Origin: Nocardioides guangzhouensis
GTDB taxonomy: Bacteria; Actinomycetota; Actinomycetes; Propionibacteriales; Nocardioidaceae
NCBI RefSeq assembly: GCF_004519545.1
Contig: NZ_SDKM01000005.1
Coordinates: 59,438 to 123,437 of the forward strand
Reading direction: 5' to 3'
Length of the DNA stretch: 64,000 bases
Position numbers and translations under genes: made by a program. How positions within the stretch are numbered: position 1 is the stretch's first letter; the number at the start of each line of letters is the position of its first letter. The notes beneath the pieces are model-generated. The model saw only the letters and a program-made list of their open reading frames with translations, did not search any database and was not told the origin of the DNA. Shown here piece by piece: positions 1 to 14,374 of the stretch.

Positions 1-4596
<4,596 letters not shown>

Positions 4597-4600
<4 letters not shown>

Positions 4601-5232
4601 CCGAACGGGCGAGGATCCTGCTGGTCGACGACCGCGAGCAGAACCTGCTCGCGCTCGAGGCGGTGCTCAACTCGCTCGACCAGGTCCTGGTCAAGGCCTC
4701 GTCCGGGGAGGAGGCGCTGCGCGCGCTGCTCAAGGACGACTTCGCACTGATCCTCCTGGACGCGCAGATGCCGGGCATGGACGGCTTCGAGACCGCGTCA
4801 CGGATCAAGGCGCGGACCCGCACCAGGGACGTCCCGATCATCTTCCTGACCGCCGTCGACACCGACCAGCAGCATGCCTACCGCGGCTACGCCGCTGGCG
4901 GCGCCGACTACATCTCGAAGCCGTTCGACCCGTGGGTGCTGCGCGCCAAGGTCCAGGTGTTCGTCGACCTCTGGCTGGCCGGGCGGCGCCTCGCCACCCA
5001 GACCGAGTTCCTGCGTCGACAGGTCGAGGGCGAGGTGGACGTCATCGGCGAGCTCGAGGATCGGCTCTCGCTGGTGGAGGAGTCGGTGGCGTCGCTGCTC
5101 GAGGACGCGGACGGTCACGGTCAACCGACGCTCGACCTGCTCGCGGCGAGGGTGCAGGCGATGCGCCAGGCCCTGGACGTCCTCGACAAGACGATGCCGG
5201 CCTCGGGCGCGACCCGCCGGGAGTTCGGCTGA
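4597..5232 (+). CDS. Single-domain response regulator with C-terminal coiled coil
   Basis: This 211-residue protein starts at a GTG that overlaps the kinase stop (GTGA), so the two genes are translationally coupled. Residues about 5-125 form a receiver domain: the acidic pair is in LLVDDRE, the phospho-acceptor is in LILLDAQMPGMDG, the switch Thr is in FLTAVD and the Lys in YISKPFD. The remaining 80 residues are charged and heptad-like (EVDVIGELEDRLSLVEESVASL) with no DNA-binding or enzymatic output domain. It therefore probably relays phosphate or binds a partner rather than acting as a transcription factor. An upstream extension of the frame exists but overlaps the kinase and carries no recognisable domain. 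Confidence 0.85.
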
Positions 5233-5309
5233 GCGACCCCCTGGCGTGCGTCCTGACCTGGCCGGGCGGCGGCCCGCCGGGATTTCCCACTGCGGTCGAG
5301 CCGGATGGG

Positions 5310-6614
5310 TCACACGCCTGAGAGCTCTTCCCGGACCGCGACCGACGCGAGGGGGAAGGTCGGGTAGGGAGGGGGTTCCTGCCCGGGAGTGAGGGCCGTC
5401 CGGCCGTAGATCCAGTCGGTGTAGGTGTAGTCGTAGGTGTCGCGCTCGCGCAGCACCTGGTTGCGCTGCCGCCGGGGCACCCCGTCCAGGTGCCACAGCT
5501 CGCCCCACGACCGGGCCGTGGTGACGACCCGGTGGCAGTGCTCGGGCCGCACGGCGTCGTACGCCGCCAGCGCGGCGTCCCAGTCGACGCCGGAGCCGGT
5601 CGCGGTCCGGGCCGCGCCCTGGGCGGCGACGTGCTCGCCGAGCACCCAGCCGTCCTCGATGGCCATGACCGCGCCCTGTGCCATGTACTGCAGCGGCGGG
5701 TGCGCGGCGTCGCCCAGGAGCGCGATCCGCCCGTGCACCCATGTCTCGATCGGGTCGCGGTCGAACATGCGCCACCACTTGTCCCGCCACATGAGCGGGA
5801 GACCCTGCTGGACCTGGTCGCACATCCCGTCGAAGGCGTCGTCGAGCTCGTCCGGGGTGCCCCAGTCCTCCTCCCCGCGCAGCGCCTTGTCCGACTCGAA
5901 GACGGCGACCTGGTTGAACATCTCGCCGCCGCGCAGGGGGTACTGCACGAAGTGGCAGCGGGGTCCGACGTAGACCACGACCTCGGTCTCCGAGACGTCG
6001 TGGGAGCGGACGCTCTCGATGGGGACCGCGCCGCGGTACGCGACGTACGCCGAGCTGACCGGTTCGTCGTCGACCAGGAGCCGGCGGGCGACCGAGTGGA
6101 GGCCGTCGGCCGCGATGACCACCTCGGCCTCGTCGCTGGTGCCGTCGGCGAACGTCACCCGGGCACCCGGAACGCCGGTCGCGAGGGTGCGGTTCTCGTA
6201 CGCCGTCGCGGCCAGTCCCGTGCGCAGGTCGACGCCGAGCCGCTCGGCCTCGCGGAGGATGGTGCGGTGGAGGTCGGAGCGGTGGATCACCATGTAGGGG
6301 AAACCGTAGGTGCGCTCGAGGTCGTCGAGGTCGAGGCGGGTCAGCTCGGACCCGTCGGTGGCGTCCTTCATCACCATCGCCTCGGGGAGGACACCGAGCG
6401 ACTTCACTTCCTCCAGCAGCCCGTACTCGTGGAGGATGCGGGTGCAGTTCGGGGCGATCTGCAGGCCCGCGCCGACCTCGCCGAACTCGTGGGCCTTCTC
6501 GTAGAGCCGGACCCGGATGCCGCGGCGGGTCAGTGCAACCGCGGCCGACAGGCCGCCGATGCCGCCGCCGATGATGATGGCGTCGGGGGTGCCGACGCGG
6601 TCGTTGGTGCTCAT
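5310..6614 (-). CDS. FAD-dependent 3-hydroxybenzoate 6-hydroxylase-type monooxygenase
   Basis: This 434-residue class A flavoprotein hydroxylase has the N-terminal FAD motif GGGIGG (residues about 16-21), the second FAD/NADH motif VIAADGLHS and the ribityl-binding motif GDAAHPPLQYMAQG. Length and motifs match the salicylate/3-hydroxybenzoate 6-hydroxylase group. The next genes upstream in the same direction are a mycothiol-type maleylpyruvate isomerase and a fumarylpyruvate-hydrolase remnant, so 3-hydroxybenzoate to gentisate is the likely reaction. 6-Hydroxynicotinate 3-monooxygenase is an alternative from sequence alone. The gene starts 15 bp after the isomerase stop, as the last gene of the operon. 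No gentisate 1,2-dioxygenase is present, so the pathway cannot be completed from this locus. Confidence 0.8.
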   Translation of the reverse strand: MSTNDRVGTPDAIIIGGGIGGLSAAVALTRRGIRVRLYEKAHEFGEVGAGLQIAPNCTRILHEYGLLEEVKSLGVLPEAMVMKDATDGSELTRLDLDDLERTYGFPYMVIHRSDLHRTILREAERLGVDLRTGLAATAYENRTLATGVPGARVTFADGTSDEAEVVIAADGLHSVARRLLVDDEPVSSAYVAYRGAVPIESVRSHDVSETEVVVYVGPRCHFVQYPLRGGEMFNQVAVFESDKALRGEEDWGTPDELDDAFDGMCDQVQQGLPLMWRDKWWRMFDRDPIETWVHGRIALLGDAAHPPLQYMAQGAVMAIEDGWVLGEHVAAQGAARTATGSGVDWDAALAAYDAVRPEHCHRVVTTARSWGELWHLDGVPRRQRNQVLRERDTYDYTYTDWIYGRTALTPGQEPPPYPTFPLASVAVREELSGV

Positions 6615-6629
6615 GTCACGTCCTTCGGT

Positions 6630-7286
6630 TCACAGCCAGGGAGGGAGGTCGGGCGCGGGCGCTCCGCCGGCCGTGACGCCTGCGGTCGTGCGTCCGGCCA
6701 GGTAGCCGACGCGGTCGGCGAGGGCGCCCTCGATGCCGAGGACGCCGGCCCCGCGCTTCTCGTGGATGTCCGCCTCGAGGGCGGTCAGGAAGTCGTCCGG
6801 CAGGTCCGCGAAGGTGACCCCGACGGCCAGGTCGACGGCGTGCACCATCACCTCGCGGGCGCGCAGCCACGGGACCTCGGAGGCAGGCACCTCGCGACCC
6901 TGGGCCGTGTGCACGCGCGCCCGCCACTGGTCGTCGCCCAGCCTGTCGAGGTCGGCGGTCAGTGCGGCCGCCGCCTCGTGGAACCAGGTCCGCAACGCGG
7001 CCGGCGACCGGGTGGCGCCGCGCTCGATGTCGGCGTTGCGCTGCTCCGGCGAGGAGTACATCGGGGTCACCTCGTCGGTCGCGGCCCAGCGGGCCAGGTT
7101 GCGCAGCGCCTCGGCGTTGGCCGCCAGGTGGGCGACCAGGTGGGCGCGGTTCCAGCGGGGGAGCGCCGACGGCTCGCCGTACTGCTCGTCGGCGAGGACG
7201 TCGACGGCGCGCGCGCACAGAAGCGTGCCCTCCTCGACCCAGCGCCGGCTGTCGGCCAGCCTGCGCAGGCTCGTCGCGGTGGTCAT
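6630..7286 (-). CDS. Mycothiol-dependent maleylpyruvate isomerase family protein
   Basis: This 218-residue DinB/MDMPI-fold protein has a metal-binding His pattern in the helix RAHLVAHLAANAEALRNL and a third His in REVMVHAVDLAVG. Family members use mycothiol to isomerise maleylpyruvate to fumarylpyruvate in gentisate degradation, which is why I read the host as a mycothiol producer. The ATG overlaps the stop of the fumarylpyruvate-hydrolase remnant (ATGA), and the hydroxylase follows after 15 bp. The family is broad and many members are not isomerases; here the assignment rests on the operon. Confidence 0.75.
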   Translation of the reverse strand: MTTATSLRRLADSRRWVEEGTLLCARAVDVLADEQYGEPSALPRWNRAHLVAHLAANAEALRNLARWAATDEVTPMYSSPEQRNADIERGATRSPAALRTWFHEAAAALTADLDRLGDDQWRARVHTAQGREVPASEVPWLRAREVMVHAVDLAVGVTFADLPDDFLTALEADIHEKRGAGVLGIEGALADRVGYLAGRTTAGVTAGGAPAPDLPPWL

Positions 7287-7762
7287 GCCGGGTCCGAGAC
7301 GACGAGGTTCTCGAGCCGACCGATGCCCTCGATCTCGGTGACCACGCGCTGGCCGGCCCGGAGGTAGACCTCCGGCTTGCGGGCGTGGCCGACGCCGCCG
7401 GGGGTGCCGGTGGCGATCAGGTCGCCCGGGTTGAGGCGGACCATCGTGGAGACGTACTCCACCAGGGCGACCGGGTCGAACAGCAGGTCGGCGGTGCTGT
7501 CCTTCTGCATGGGCTCGCCGTCGACCTCGCACGAGATGGACAGCGCGGGGCGTGCGCCGCCAGGCAGCTCGTCGGGCGTGACGAGGTAGGGCCCGACCGG
7601 GGTGGTGGAGTCCCAGTTCTTGCCCTGCAGCCACTCGCGGGTGCGGAACTGCCAGTCGCGGCAGGTGATGTCGTTGAGCACGGTGAAGCCGGCGATCGCG
7701 GCCTCGGCCTCGGCGCCGGTGGCACGCCGTACGGCTCGACCGACTACCAGGACGGCTTCCGC
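7283..7762 (-). pseudogene. 5'-truncated fumarylpyruvate hydrolase (FAH family)
   Basis: The conserved C-terminal FAH core is intact: NDITCRDWQ, KNWDSTTPVGPY, LLFDPVALVEYVST, GDLIATGTPGGVGHARKP. The same frame can be read further upstream without a stop, and it still matches the family through AEAVLVVGRAVRR up to about 7760. There the similarity ends abruptly and no start codon or N-terminal domain follows. About 100 N-terminal residues and whatever lay upstream, probably gentisate dioxygenase, have been lost. An internal GTG at 7681 could start a 132-residue fragment that lacks part of the active site. I infer a deletion or recombination joint near 7760. Confidence 0.75.
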
Positions 7763-8082
7763 CGGCTGTGGGGCCTGGCCGGATGATCGCCCCCGTGCGC
7801 CCGGCGGTCGACGGTCGACGACGTCGGCCGCCGGGTGTTCCAGCCCGCGGGCATCCGCCCAGCGCGCGGGCCCGTCCGGGCCCCCGACCGCGGCCCGGGC
7901 TCGTCCGTGGGGGCTAGCAGGAACCGGTAGAAGTGCCTATGTCTACGGCCGCGGCGGACGAGCATGCTGGTTTTCGGGGGATGCGCGACACGTTCGCGTC
8001 TAGGACCAGCGCGGGCCCGGCCCACCGATGGCCAGGGTCGGGCCCGCGCCGTGTCGGCGACCCCCCCTCGACCCGACAAGGA
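7763..8082. other. Intergenic stretch with no gene recognised
   Basis: About 320 bp of GC-rich sequence lies between the truncated hydrolase and the promoter at 8096. Open frames here have no family-like features and no ribosome binding sites. It is the debris side of the joint that beheaded the gentisate operon. Confidence 0.5.
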
Positions 8083-8140
8083 TCGGGGTGCGAGTTCAGG
8101 GTGCCACCCCGATGTCGGCGCCGGTCAACGGTCGCATGCT
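8083..8140 (+). promoter_or_regulatory. Promoter of quinone oxidoreductase operon with variant 17-bp palindrome
   Basis: The palindrome TCAGGGTG-C-CACCCCGA lies at 8096-8112. A third half-site, TCGGGGTG, lies 13 bp upstream at 8083-8090. A -10-like CATGCT lies at 8135-8140, exactly 22 bp after the palindrome. The same three-half-site layout and 22-bp spacing recur at 14375-14432. The spacing is also that of the TCRYC-N7-GRYGA promoters at 46-63 kb. Confidence 0.6.
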
Positions 8141-8146
8141 CGTGCC

Positions 8147-8251
8147 ATGCCCGCCCCTGGGAGCACCGACACCGATCGCACCGAGCGCGACGCTGGGTTG
8201 GCCGCTCCGACCACGGAGGTGGACCCGATCTGTTGTCTGGAGGAGCGATGA
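8147..8251 (+). CDS. Possible leaderless small ORF, 34 residues
   Basis: An ATG lies 6 bp after the -10-like CATGCT, as expected for a leaderless transcript. The frame runs 34 codons, ends in CCLEER, and its TGA overlaps the ATG of the following oxidoreductase (ATGA). It has no recognisable domain. It could be a coupled leader peptide or simply the 5' untranslated region; only its position supports it. Confidence 0.25.
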   Translation: MPAPGSTDTDRTERDAGLAAPTTEVDPICCLEER

Positions 8252-9327
8252 AGCGTGTGATCGTCGACCACTTCGGGGGCCCCGAGGTGTTGAGGATGGT
8301 GGAGGAGGAGGATCCGCGACCGGGTCCGGGCGAGGTGCGCGTCAAGGTACTCGCGGCTGGGGTGTCGTTCACCGATTCACAGCTGCGCGCCGGCACCTAC
8401 ATCCCAGGCGGCCCGAAGCCGCCGTTCACGCCCGGCTACGAGCTCGTCGGTGTCGTCGAGGAGGTTGGGCCGGGTTGCTCGAGGCTGCGGCGGGGAGACC
8501 GCATCGGCGCGCTGACGGTGTGGGGCGCCGACGCGGACCGCGTCTGCGTGCCGGAGGCGGGCGCGGTCGAGGTCCCCGGGGATCTCGACCCGGCCGAGGT
8601 CCTGAGCCTCGTCTTCACCTACATGACCGCCTACCAGGTGCTTCACCGCATCGCGATGGCGAGACGCGGGGAGAGGGTGCTCGTGCACGGCGCGGCCGGC
8701 CGGGTGGGCACCGCGGCTCTCGAGCTCGGGGCGGTGGCCGGGCTTCGCATATTCGGGACCGCTGCGGCTCGCGACGGCGCCGCGGTCGAGCGGCTCGGTG
8801 CCGTGGCGATCGACTACCAGAACGAGGACTTCCTGGCTCGGGTGCGCGACCTGACGGGCGGCGAGGGTGTCGACGTCGTGGTCGACAGCCTGGGTGGGCC
8901 GCTGTCGCTGCGCTCCTTCCGCGCGCTGCGGCCCGGCGGAAGGCTCGTCGTGTTCGGCCGCTACAACACGCTCACGGACGGGCACAAGAACTGGCCGGCG
9001 GTGATCGAGTGGTACGCGGCGATAGCAGCGCTGTGGGTGTGGGCGAAGCTCTCGCCTCGCCGCTCCGCGATGCCCTACTCGATCCAGAAGTTCCGCGAGG
9101 CGGCGGAGAACCGACCCGGAGCAGTCGGCGGAGTGCCCCGCTACCCCGAGTGGTTCCGGGAGGACTTCGGCGTGCTGATCGAGCTGCTGCGTCGTGGCGA
9201 GATCCACCCGGTCGTGGCCGAGCGCCTGCCCTTGTCGGAGGCGCGACACGCACACGAGCTGTTGGAGAGTGCGGCGACCAAGGGGAAGCTCGTGCTCCAG
9301 CCGGATGCCATCGAGGATGCCGGATGA
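8248..9327 (+). CDS. NADPH:quinone oxidoreductase-like MDR protein
   Basis: This 359-residue medium-chain dehydrogenase/reductase carries the GroES-like N-terminal domain (PGEVRVKVLAAGVSFTD, PGYELVGVVEEVG). Its nucleotide-binding segment is VHGAAGRVGTAALELG, at about residues 150-165. The zinc-ligand cysteines and histidines of true alcohol dehydrogenases are absent, so the zeta-crystallin/quinone reductase subgroup is more likely. The start was chosen at the ATG preceded by GGAGGAG; longer readings have no family similarity. A GH15 enzyme follows after 37 bp. The promoter upstream belongs to the variant palindrome class, pointing to a stress or redox role. Confidence 0.75.
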   Translation: MKRVIVDHFGGPEVLRMVEEEDPRPGPGEVRVKVLAAGVSFTDSQLRAGTYIPGGPKPPFTPGYELVGVVEEVGPGCSRLRRGDRIGALTVWGADADRVCVPEAGAVEVPGDLDPAEVLSLVFTYMTAYQVLHRIAMARRGERVLVHGAAGRVGTAALELGAVAGLRIFGTAAARDGAAVERLGAVAIDYQNEDFLARVRDLTGGEGVDVVVDSLGGPLSLRSFRALRPGGRLVVFGRYNTLTDGHKNWPAVIEWYAAIAALWVWAKLSPRRSAMPYSIQKFREAAENRPGAVGGVPRYPEWFREDFGVLIELLRRGEIHPVVAERLPLSEARHAHELLESAATKGKLVLQPDAIEDAG

Positions 9328-9364
9328 CCTCACGTGACGGCGTGCGGGTCGACTAGGAATCGTC

Positions 9365-11197
9365 GTGTCCAGCGGAGCTCGGAACGGACCGCGGCAGCGC
9401 TACCTGCCCATCGCCGAGCACGGACTGATCGGCGACCTGCACACCGTGGCGCTCGTGGGCACCGAAGGCACGATCGACTGGTACTGCTGCCCGCGCTTCG
9501 ACTCACCGAGCGTCTTCGCGGCGATCCTCGACGCCGATGACGGAGGTCTGTTCCGTATCTCGCCCGACGGTGACGGCTGGAGCTCCAAGCAGCTCTACCT
9601 GCCCGACACCAACATCCTCATCACGCGCTTCCTGACGCCCGGCGGAGTGGGTGAAGTCCAGGACTTCATGCCTCCGCGGCGCGCCGGTGAGGCGGCGCAC
9701 CACCACCGCCTGGTCCGCCGGCTGGTCGCCGTGCGGGGAGACGTGCGCTTCGTCGTCGACGTCGCCCCTCGATTCGACTACGGGCGCGACCGCCACGAGG
9801 TCACGCTCGCCCCGCACGGCGCGATCTTCCGCTCTCCCCACCTGGGACTCAGCCTCTCGACTCGCTCCCTGCTCGAGATCGTCCACGGTGTCGACGTCCG
9901 CGCCCGCATCCAGCTGCGAGCCGGAGAGACGGCCACCTTCGTCCTCGACCTCGCGCAGCCCGGCGAGATGCCCGTGCCCTGCGTGGACGCCGACATCGCA
10001 GGCGAGTTCGACGCCACCGTGGCGTTCTGGCGGGACTGGCTGAGCTGCTCGAACTACACCGGACGCTGGCGCGAGATGGTGCACCGGTCGGCACTCACGC
10101 TCAAGCTGCTCACGTACGCGCCGACCGGGGCGATCGTGGCCGCCCCCACCACCAGCCTGCCGGAGGAGATCGGGGGCGCGCGCAACTGGGACTACCGCTA
10201 CACGTGGATACGCGACGCGGCCTTCTCGCTCTATGCGCTGCTCAGGCTCGGGTTCACCGAGGAGGCGGCCGCCTTCATGGCGTGGCTGGAGGGACGCCTC
10301 CGCCCGGCGGTCGACCGCGAGTCGGGGCCGCTGCAGATCATGTACGGCATCGACGGGCGCGAAGACCTGCCCGAGCAGGAGCTCCCGAACCTGGAGGGCT
10401 ACCGGGGCTCGGCGCCGGTGCGGATCGGCAACGGCGCGGCGACGCAGCTGCAGCTCGACATCTACGGGGAGCTCATGGACTCCGTCTACCTCTGCAACAA
10501 GTACGGGCGGCCCCTCTACCACGACGGGTGGATGGAGCTCACCCGTGACCTCGAGTGGTTGATGGACCACTGGGACCAGCCCGACGAGGGGATCTGGGAG
10601 ACGCGCGGCGGCCGGCAGGACTACACCTACTCCCGGCTGATGAGCTGGGTCGCGGTCGAGCGCGCCATCCGGATCGCGCGGCAGCGCGGCCTGCCCGCCG
10701 ATCTCCACCGCTGGATGGCGGTCCGCGACCGCATCTACAACCAGATCATGGAGCGCGGCTGGCACCCCGGGCGTCGGGCATTCGTGCAGCGCTACGACAC
10801 CGACGTACTGGACGCCTCCCTGCTCCTCATGCCCCTGTGCAAGTTCATCGCTCCCACCGATCCGCGCTGGATCTCCACGCTCGATGCCATCTCCAGCGAC
10901 CTGGTCGCCGACAGCCTCGTCTACCGCTACGATCTCGATGCGTCACCCGACGGCCTCACCGGCAAGGAGGCGACCTTCTCGATGTGCTCCTTCTGGTGGG
11001 TCGAGGCACTCGCTCGGGCGGGTCGCGTCGACGAGGCCCGGCTGGCCTTCGAGAAGATGCTCACCTACGCCAACCACGTCGGGCTGTACTCCGAGGAGAT
11101 CGGCCCGACCGGTGAGCTGCTCGGCAACTTCCCCCAGGCCTTCACCCACCTGGCCCTGATCAGCGCCGCCTGCAACCTGGACCACCAGCTCGGGTGA
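9365..11197 (+). CDS. Glycoside hydrolase family 15 (glucoamylase/trehalase-like)
   Basis: This 610-residue GH15 protein has an N-terminal beta-sandwich region ([38 protein letters not shown]) and an (alpha/alpha)6 catalytic region. The latter has the family hallmarks [30 protein letters not shown] and, near the C-terminus, [20 protein letters not shown], which holds the presumed catalytic acid/base glutamates. No signal peptide is visible, so it acts in the cytoplasm, probably on trehalose or malto-oligosaccharides. Actinobacterial homologues of this architecture include trehalases, so the substrate is open. The start is GTG. It has a paralogue at 58071-59933. Confidence 0.88.
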   Translation: MSSGARNGPRQRYLPIAEHGLIGDLHTVALVGTEGTIDWYCCPRFDSPSVFAAILDADDGGLFRISPDGDGWSSKQLYLPDTNILITRFLTPGGVGEVQDFMPPRRAGEAAHHHRLVRRLVAVRGDVRFVVDVAPRFDYGRDRHEVTLAPHGAIFRSPHLGLSLSTRSLLEIVHGVDVRARIQLRAGETATFVLDLAQPGEMPVPCVDADIAGEFDATVAFWRDWLSCSNYTGRWREMVHRSALTLKLLTYAPTGAIVAAPTTSLPEEIGGARNWDYRYTWIRDAAFSLYALLRLGFTEEAAAFMAWLEGRLRPAVDRESGPLQIMYGIDGREDLPEQELPNLEGYRGSAPVRIGNGAATQLQLDIYGELMDSVYLCNKYGRPLYHDGWMELTRDLEWLMDHWDQPDEGIWETRGGRQDYTYSRLMSWVAVERAIRIARQRGLPADLHRWMAVRDRIYNQIMERGWHPGRRAFVQRYDTDVLDASLLLMPLCKFIAPTDPRWISTLDAISSDLVADSLVYRYDLDASPDGLTGKEATFSMCSFWWVEALARAGRVDEARLAFEKMLTYANHVGLYSEEIGPTGELLGNFPQAFTHLALISAACNLDHQLG

Positions 11198-11408
11198 GTC
11201 GCGGCCACCCCGAGCTCGCGACGCCTCGAGCGTCGCGTCCGCAGGACCTTCGCCGTGGCGCATGAAGTCGTGAGTCCCTAGTCGACGCCGGGACCAAGGT
11301 GCCAGCCTGCAGTCACGGACGAACCGGAGCGGGCGTAGGCGGCCCTCCCCTGGGCGTCGACGTCCGGGCCGCTGCCTCGTCCGCCGAGAGATCGAACTTG
11401 GGGTGGAC

Positions 11409-14336
11409 ATGGCTCTCCTGGCCGAGCACCTCGTCGGGCGTGGCGAGGAGCTGGGTGTGCTGGAAGGGGTCCTCGACGACCTCGTGCGAGGCATCCCTGG
11501 CGCCATCGAGCTCGTCGGTGAGCCGGGAATCGGCAAGACGCGGCTGATCTGCGAGCTCGCCGCCCGAGCGGAGCTGCGCGGATGCCTGGTCCTCTCCGGG
11601 TCCGCGTCGGAGCTCGAGCAGAACCTCCCCTTCTCCGTCTTCGTCGACGCGTTGGACGACTACGTCGATCGGCTGGACCCACAACGACTGGCGACCCTCG
11701 ACGGCGACGTCCAGGCGGAGCTGGCACACGTGTTCCCGTCGCTGTCGGCGCTCGCGGGCACTCACAGGGTGGCCGCCCAGCACGAGCGGTACCGCAGCCA
11801 CCGCGCCGTGCGCGAGCTGCTCCATCGGCTCGCGGCACGCAGGCCCCTCGTCCTCGTGCTCGACGACTTCCACTGGGCGGATTCAGCATCGGTGGAGCTC
11901 TTGATCGCCCTCCTGCGCCGGCCGCCAGCGGCAGCGGTCCTGATGACCTTGGCCACGCGCCCGCGCCAGATGCCGCACGCATTGGCGGGCGCCCTGGAGC
12001 ATGCCGACCGCCAGGGGGTGCTCACCCGCATCATGCTCGGCGCGCTGAGCCTCGCCCAGGCGCGCGAGCTCCTGGGAGGTGCGCTCGACTCCACCGAAGC
12101 TGCCGCCCTCTACGAGGAGAGCGGCGGCAACCCGTTCTACCTGCAGGAGCTCGCCCGGGCTGTCACACGCACGGCCAGGGCGGCGTCCCACGCAGCCGGC
12201 CTGTCCATGGCCATCGGGATCCCGTCGGCGGTCGCCGCCGCGCTGACCGAGGAGCTGGCGATGTTGCCGCACGATGCACGTCTCGTTCTCGAAGGTGCCG
12301 CTGTCGCCGGCGACCCGTTCGAGCCCGAGCTCGCGGCGGCCGCCTCGGCGACGTCCGAGACGTCGACCCTGGACGCGATCGACGAGTTCCTGCGGCTCGA
12401 CCTCGTTCGCACCACCGACGTGCCGCGGCGATTTCGCTTCCGGCACCCGCTCGTGCGACGGGCCGTCTACGAGGCGTCCCCCGCTGCATGGCGACTCGGC
12501 GCGCACGCACGGTGCGCCGAAGCCTGCACGGCGCGTGGAGCCACGGCCGGAGTCCGCGCGCACCACATCGAGCGGTCCGCGCGCGAAGGTGACCTCGGCG
12601 CAGTCGCGGTCCTGCGCGAGGCCGGCGAGGCGGCCGCCCGACTGGCGCCCGCAAGCGCCGAACGGTGGTTCGCGGCCGCCCTGCGGATCCTGCCGCAGAC
12701 GGCCCCGGCAGAGGAGCGGGTCGGGCTGCTCCTGGCGCGCGCCGGTGCGTTGGCCGCGACGGGCCGTTTCGCCGACGCTCGCCGCGTGCTGCTCGAGGGC
12801 CGGACGACGATCCCGGACGAGTCGGTCGCGCCGCGCGACGCGCTGACGCTGGCGTGTGCCAGAGCCGAGGACCAGCTCGGCCGTTACGAGCAGGCCCACG
12901 TGCGTCTCGTGAGCGTTCTCCGCGGCCTGCCGGAGCCCGTCTCGGAGGAGACAGTTGCCCTGCTCATCGAGCTCGCGAAGAACGAGCTCTACCGATCCAA
13001 CTACCGGTCGATGGGGGAGTGGGGCGAGCGCGCGGTCGCCGCCGCGCAGGAGGTCGGCGACCGCCCGCTGAAGGCCACGGCGCAGGCGATGACAGCGCTT
13101 GCCGATGCCATGACCGGGGCGGGTGGACGAGCTCGATCCCACCGTGCCGACGCCGCGGCACTCATCGAGAGCCTCTCCGACGACGAGCTCTCGCGCCGCG
13201 TCGACGCGGCGGCGTGGCTCGCAGCCGCCGAGGCCTACCTCGATCTGTTCGAGGCGGCCGACGCCCACGCCTCCCGTGCCCTCACCCTCGCCCGTGCCAC
13301 CGGGCAGGGCGAGGCCATCCCGCTCCTGAACCAGCTGCTGGGCAGGATCTGGTACGTCCGCGCCAAGCTGACCGAAGCCAGCGAGCTCCTCGACGAGGCC
13401 ATCGAGGCCTCCCGGCTGTCAGTCAACCCCCAGGCGCTCGTCGGGAACCTCTTCAACCGCTCCGTCATCGCGGTTGCCACCGGGGACCTGGACCTCGCCG
13501 TCGACACCGCGCAGGAGAGTGTCGAGCTCACTCGTGAGCTCGACCGGGGATTCGTGTCGGCCTGGGCGGCGGTACGGCTCGCGAACGCCCTGCTCGAGAC
13601 CGCCGAACCGGCACAGGCCGTCGAGATGCTGCTCGGCTCGGCGGGGGGCGAGGAGCTGACGCTCATCCCGGGGGGCTGGAGGGCGTACTGCCTCGAGCTG
13701 CTGACGCGTTGTTGGCTCGCCCTCGGACGGCGAGACGACGCGAAGCGTGCGTCGACCTGCGCCGAGGCCATGGTGGCCACTGCCCCGCTCCCACTCGCTG
13801 CCGCCTGGGCAGAACGGGCTGCCGCAGCCGTCGCCCTGCACGACGGCGACACGGCAGGGGCCGTCGCGCTCGCGCTGTCGTCTGCCGCTGCCGCCGGCCA
13901 GGTCGAAGCCCCGATCGAGGCGGCGCTGTCCCGCACCCTGGCCGGCCGCGCTCTCGCCCGGGCCGGCCAGCGCGACCGCGCCATCGCCGAGCTGCAGCGC
14001 GCGGCCACGGAGCTCGACGCGTGCGGCGCGCTGCACTACCGGAACGCGGCGGAACGCGAGCTGGGCAGGCTCGGCCATCGCATCCACCGGCGAACCCGAC
14101 CAGGCACGTCGAGCGGAGTCGGGATTGCATCGCTGACCGAGCGGGAGCTGCAGGTGGCACGCCTGGTCGTCGACCGCAAGACGAACCCGCAGATCGCGGC
14201 GGAGCTGTTCCTCAGCCAGAAGACGGTCGAGACCCACCTGCGTCACATCTTCGCCAAGATGGGTGTTCCCTCCCGGGTGGCGCTCGCCCGCGCCGTCCAG
14301 CGGGCCGACTCGGGCCCGGACGCGCACACGCGCTGA
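11409..14336 (+). CDS. Large LuxR-family STAND ATPase transcriptional regulator
   Basis: This protein of about 975 residues has an N-terminal AAA/STAND ATPase, a long TPR-like helical middle and a C-terminal LuxR helix-turn-helix. The ATPase has a Walker A in VGEPGIGKTRL and a Walker B-like VLVLDDFHWADS. The HTH region reads SLTERELQVARLVVDRK, then NPQIAAELFLSQKTVETHLR. Such proteins integrate a ligand or partner signal with ATP to activate transcription. The ATG at 11409 was chosen; a GTG at 11403 is possible. It sits between two promoters of the same variant palindrome class (8096 and 14388), which makes it one candidate activator for them. Confidence 0.85.
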   Translation: MALLAEHLVGRGEELGVLEGVLDDLVRGIPGAIELVGEPGIGKTRLICELAARAELRGCLVLSGSASELEQNLPFSVFVDALDDYVDRLDPQRLATLDGDVQAELAHVFPSLSALAGTHRVAAQHERYRSHRAVRELLHRLAARRPLVLVLDDFHWADSASVELLIALLRRPPAAAVLMTLATRPRQMPHALAGALEHADRQGVLTRIMLGALSLAQARELLGGALDSTEAAALYEESGGNPFYLQELARAVTRTARAASHAAGLSMAIGIPSAVAAALTEELAMLPHDARLVLEGAAVAGDPFEPELAAAASATSETSTLDAIDEFLRLDLVRTTDVPRRFRFRHPLVRRAVYEASPAAWRLGAHARCAEACTARGATAGVRAHHIERSAREGDLGAVAVLREAGEAAARLAPASAERWFAAALRILPQTAPAEERVGLLLARAGALAATGRFADARRVLLEGRTTIPDESVAPRDALTLACARAEDQLGRYEQAHVRLVSVLRGLPEPVSEETVALLIELAKNELYRSNYRSMGEWGERAVAAAQEVGDRPLKATAQAMTALADAMTGAGGRARSHRADAAALIESLSDDELSRRVDAAAWLAAAEAYLDLFEAADAHASRALTLARATGQGEAIPLLNQLLGRIWYVRAKLTEASELLDEAIEASRLSVNPQALVGNLFNRSVIAVATGDLDLAVDTAQESVELTRELDRGFVSAWAAVRLANALLETAEPAQAVEMLLGSAGGEELTLIPGGWRAYCLELLTRCWLALGRRDDAKRASTCAEAMVATAPLPLAAAWAERAAAAVALHDGDTAGAVALALSSAAAAGQVEAPIEAALSRTLAGRALARAGQRDRAIAELQRAATELDACGALHYRNAAERELGRLGHRIHRRTRPGTSSGVGIASLTERELQVARLVVDRKTNPQIAAELFLSQKTVETHLRHIFAKMGVPSRVALARAVQRADSGPDAHTR

Positions 14337-14374
14337 CGACCTGGCCCGGACGGCGCCTGGAGGCCGGGTCGAGA

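Noticed and set aside
7715..7786. Plus-strand frame end reading YGSTDYQDGFRRLWGLAG, which looked like a real protein C-terminus
   Set aside because: The minus strand over most of the same bases encodes conserved hydrolase residues; I could not match the plus reading to any family.
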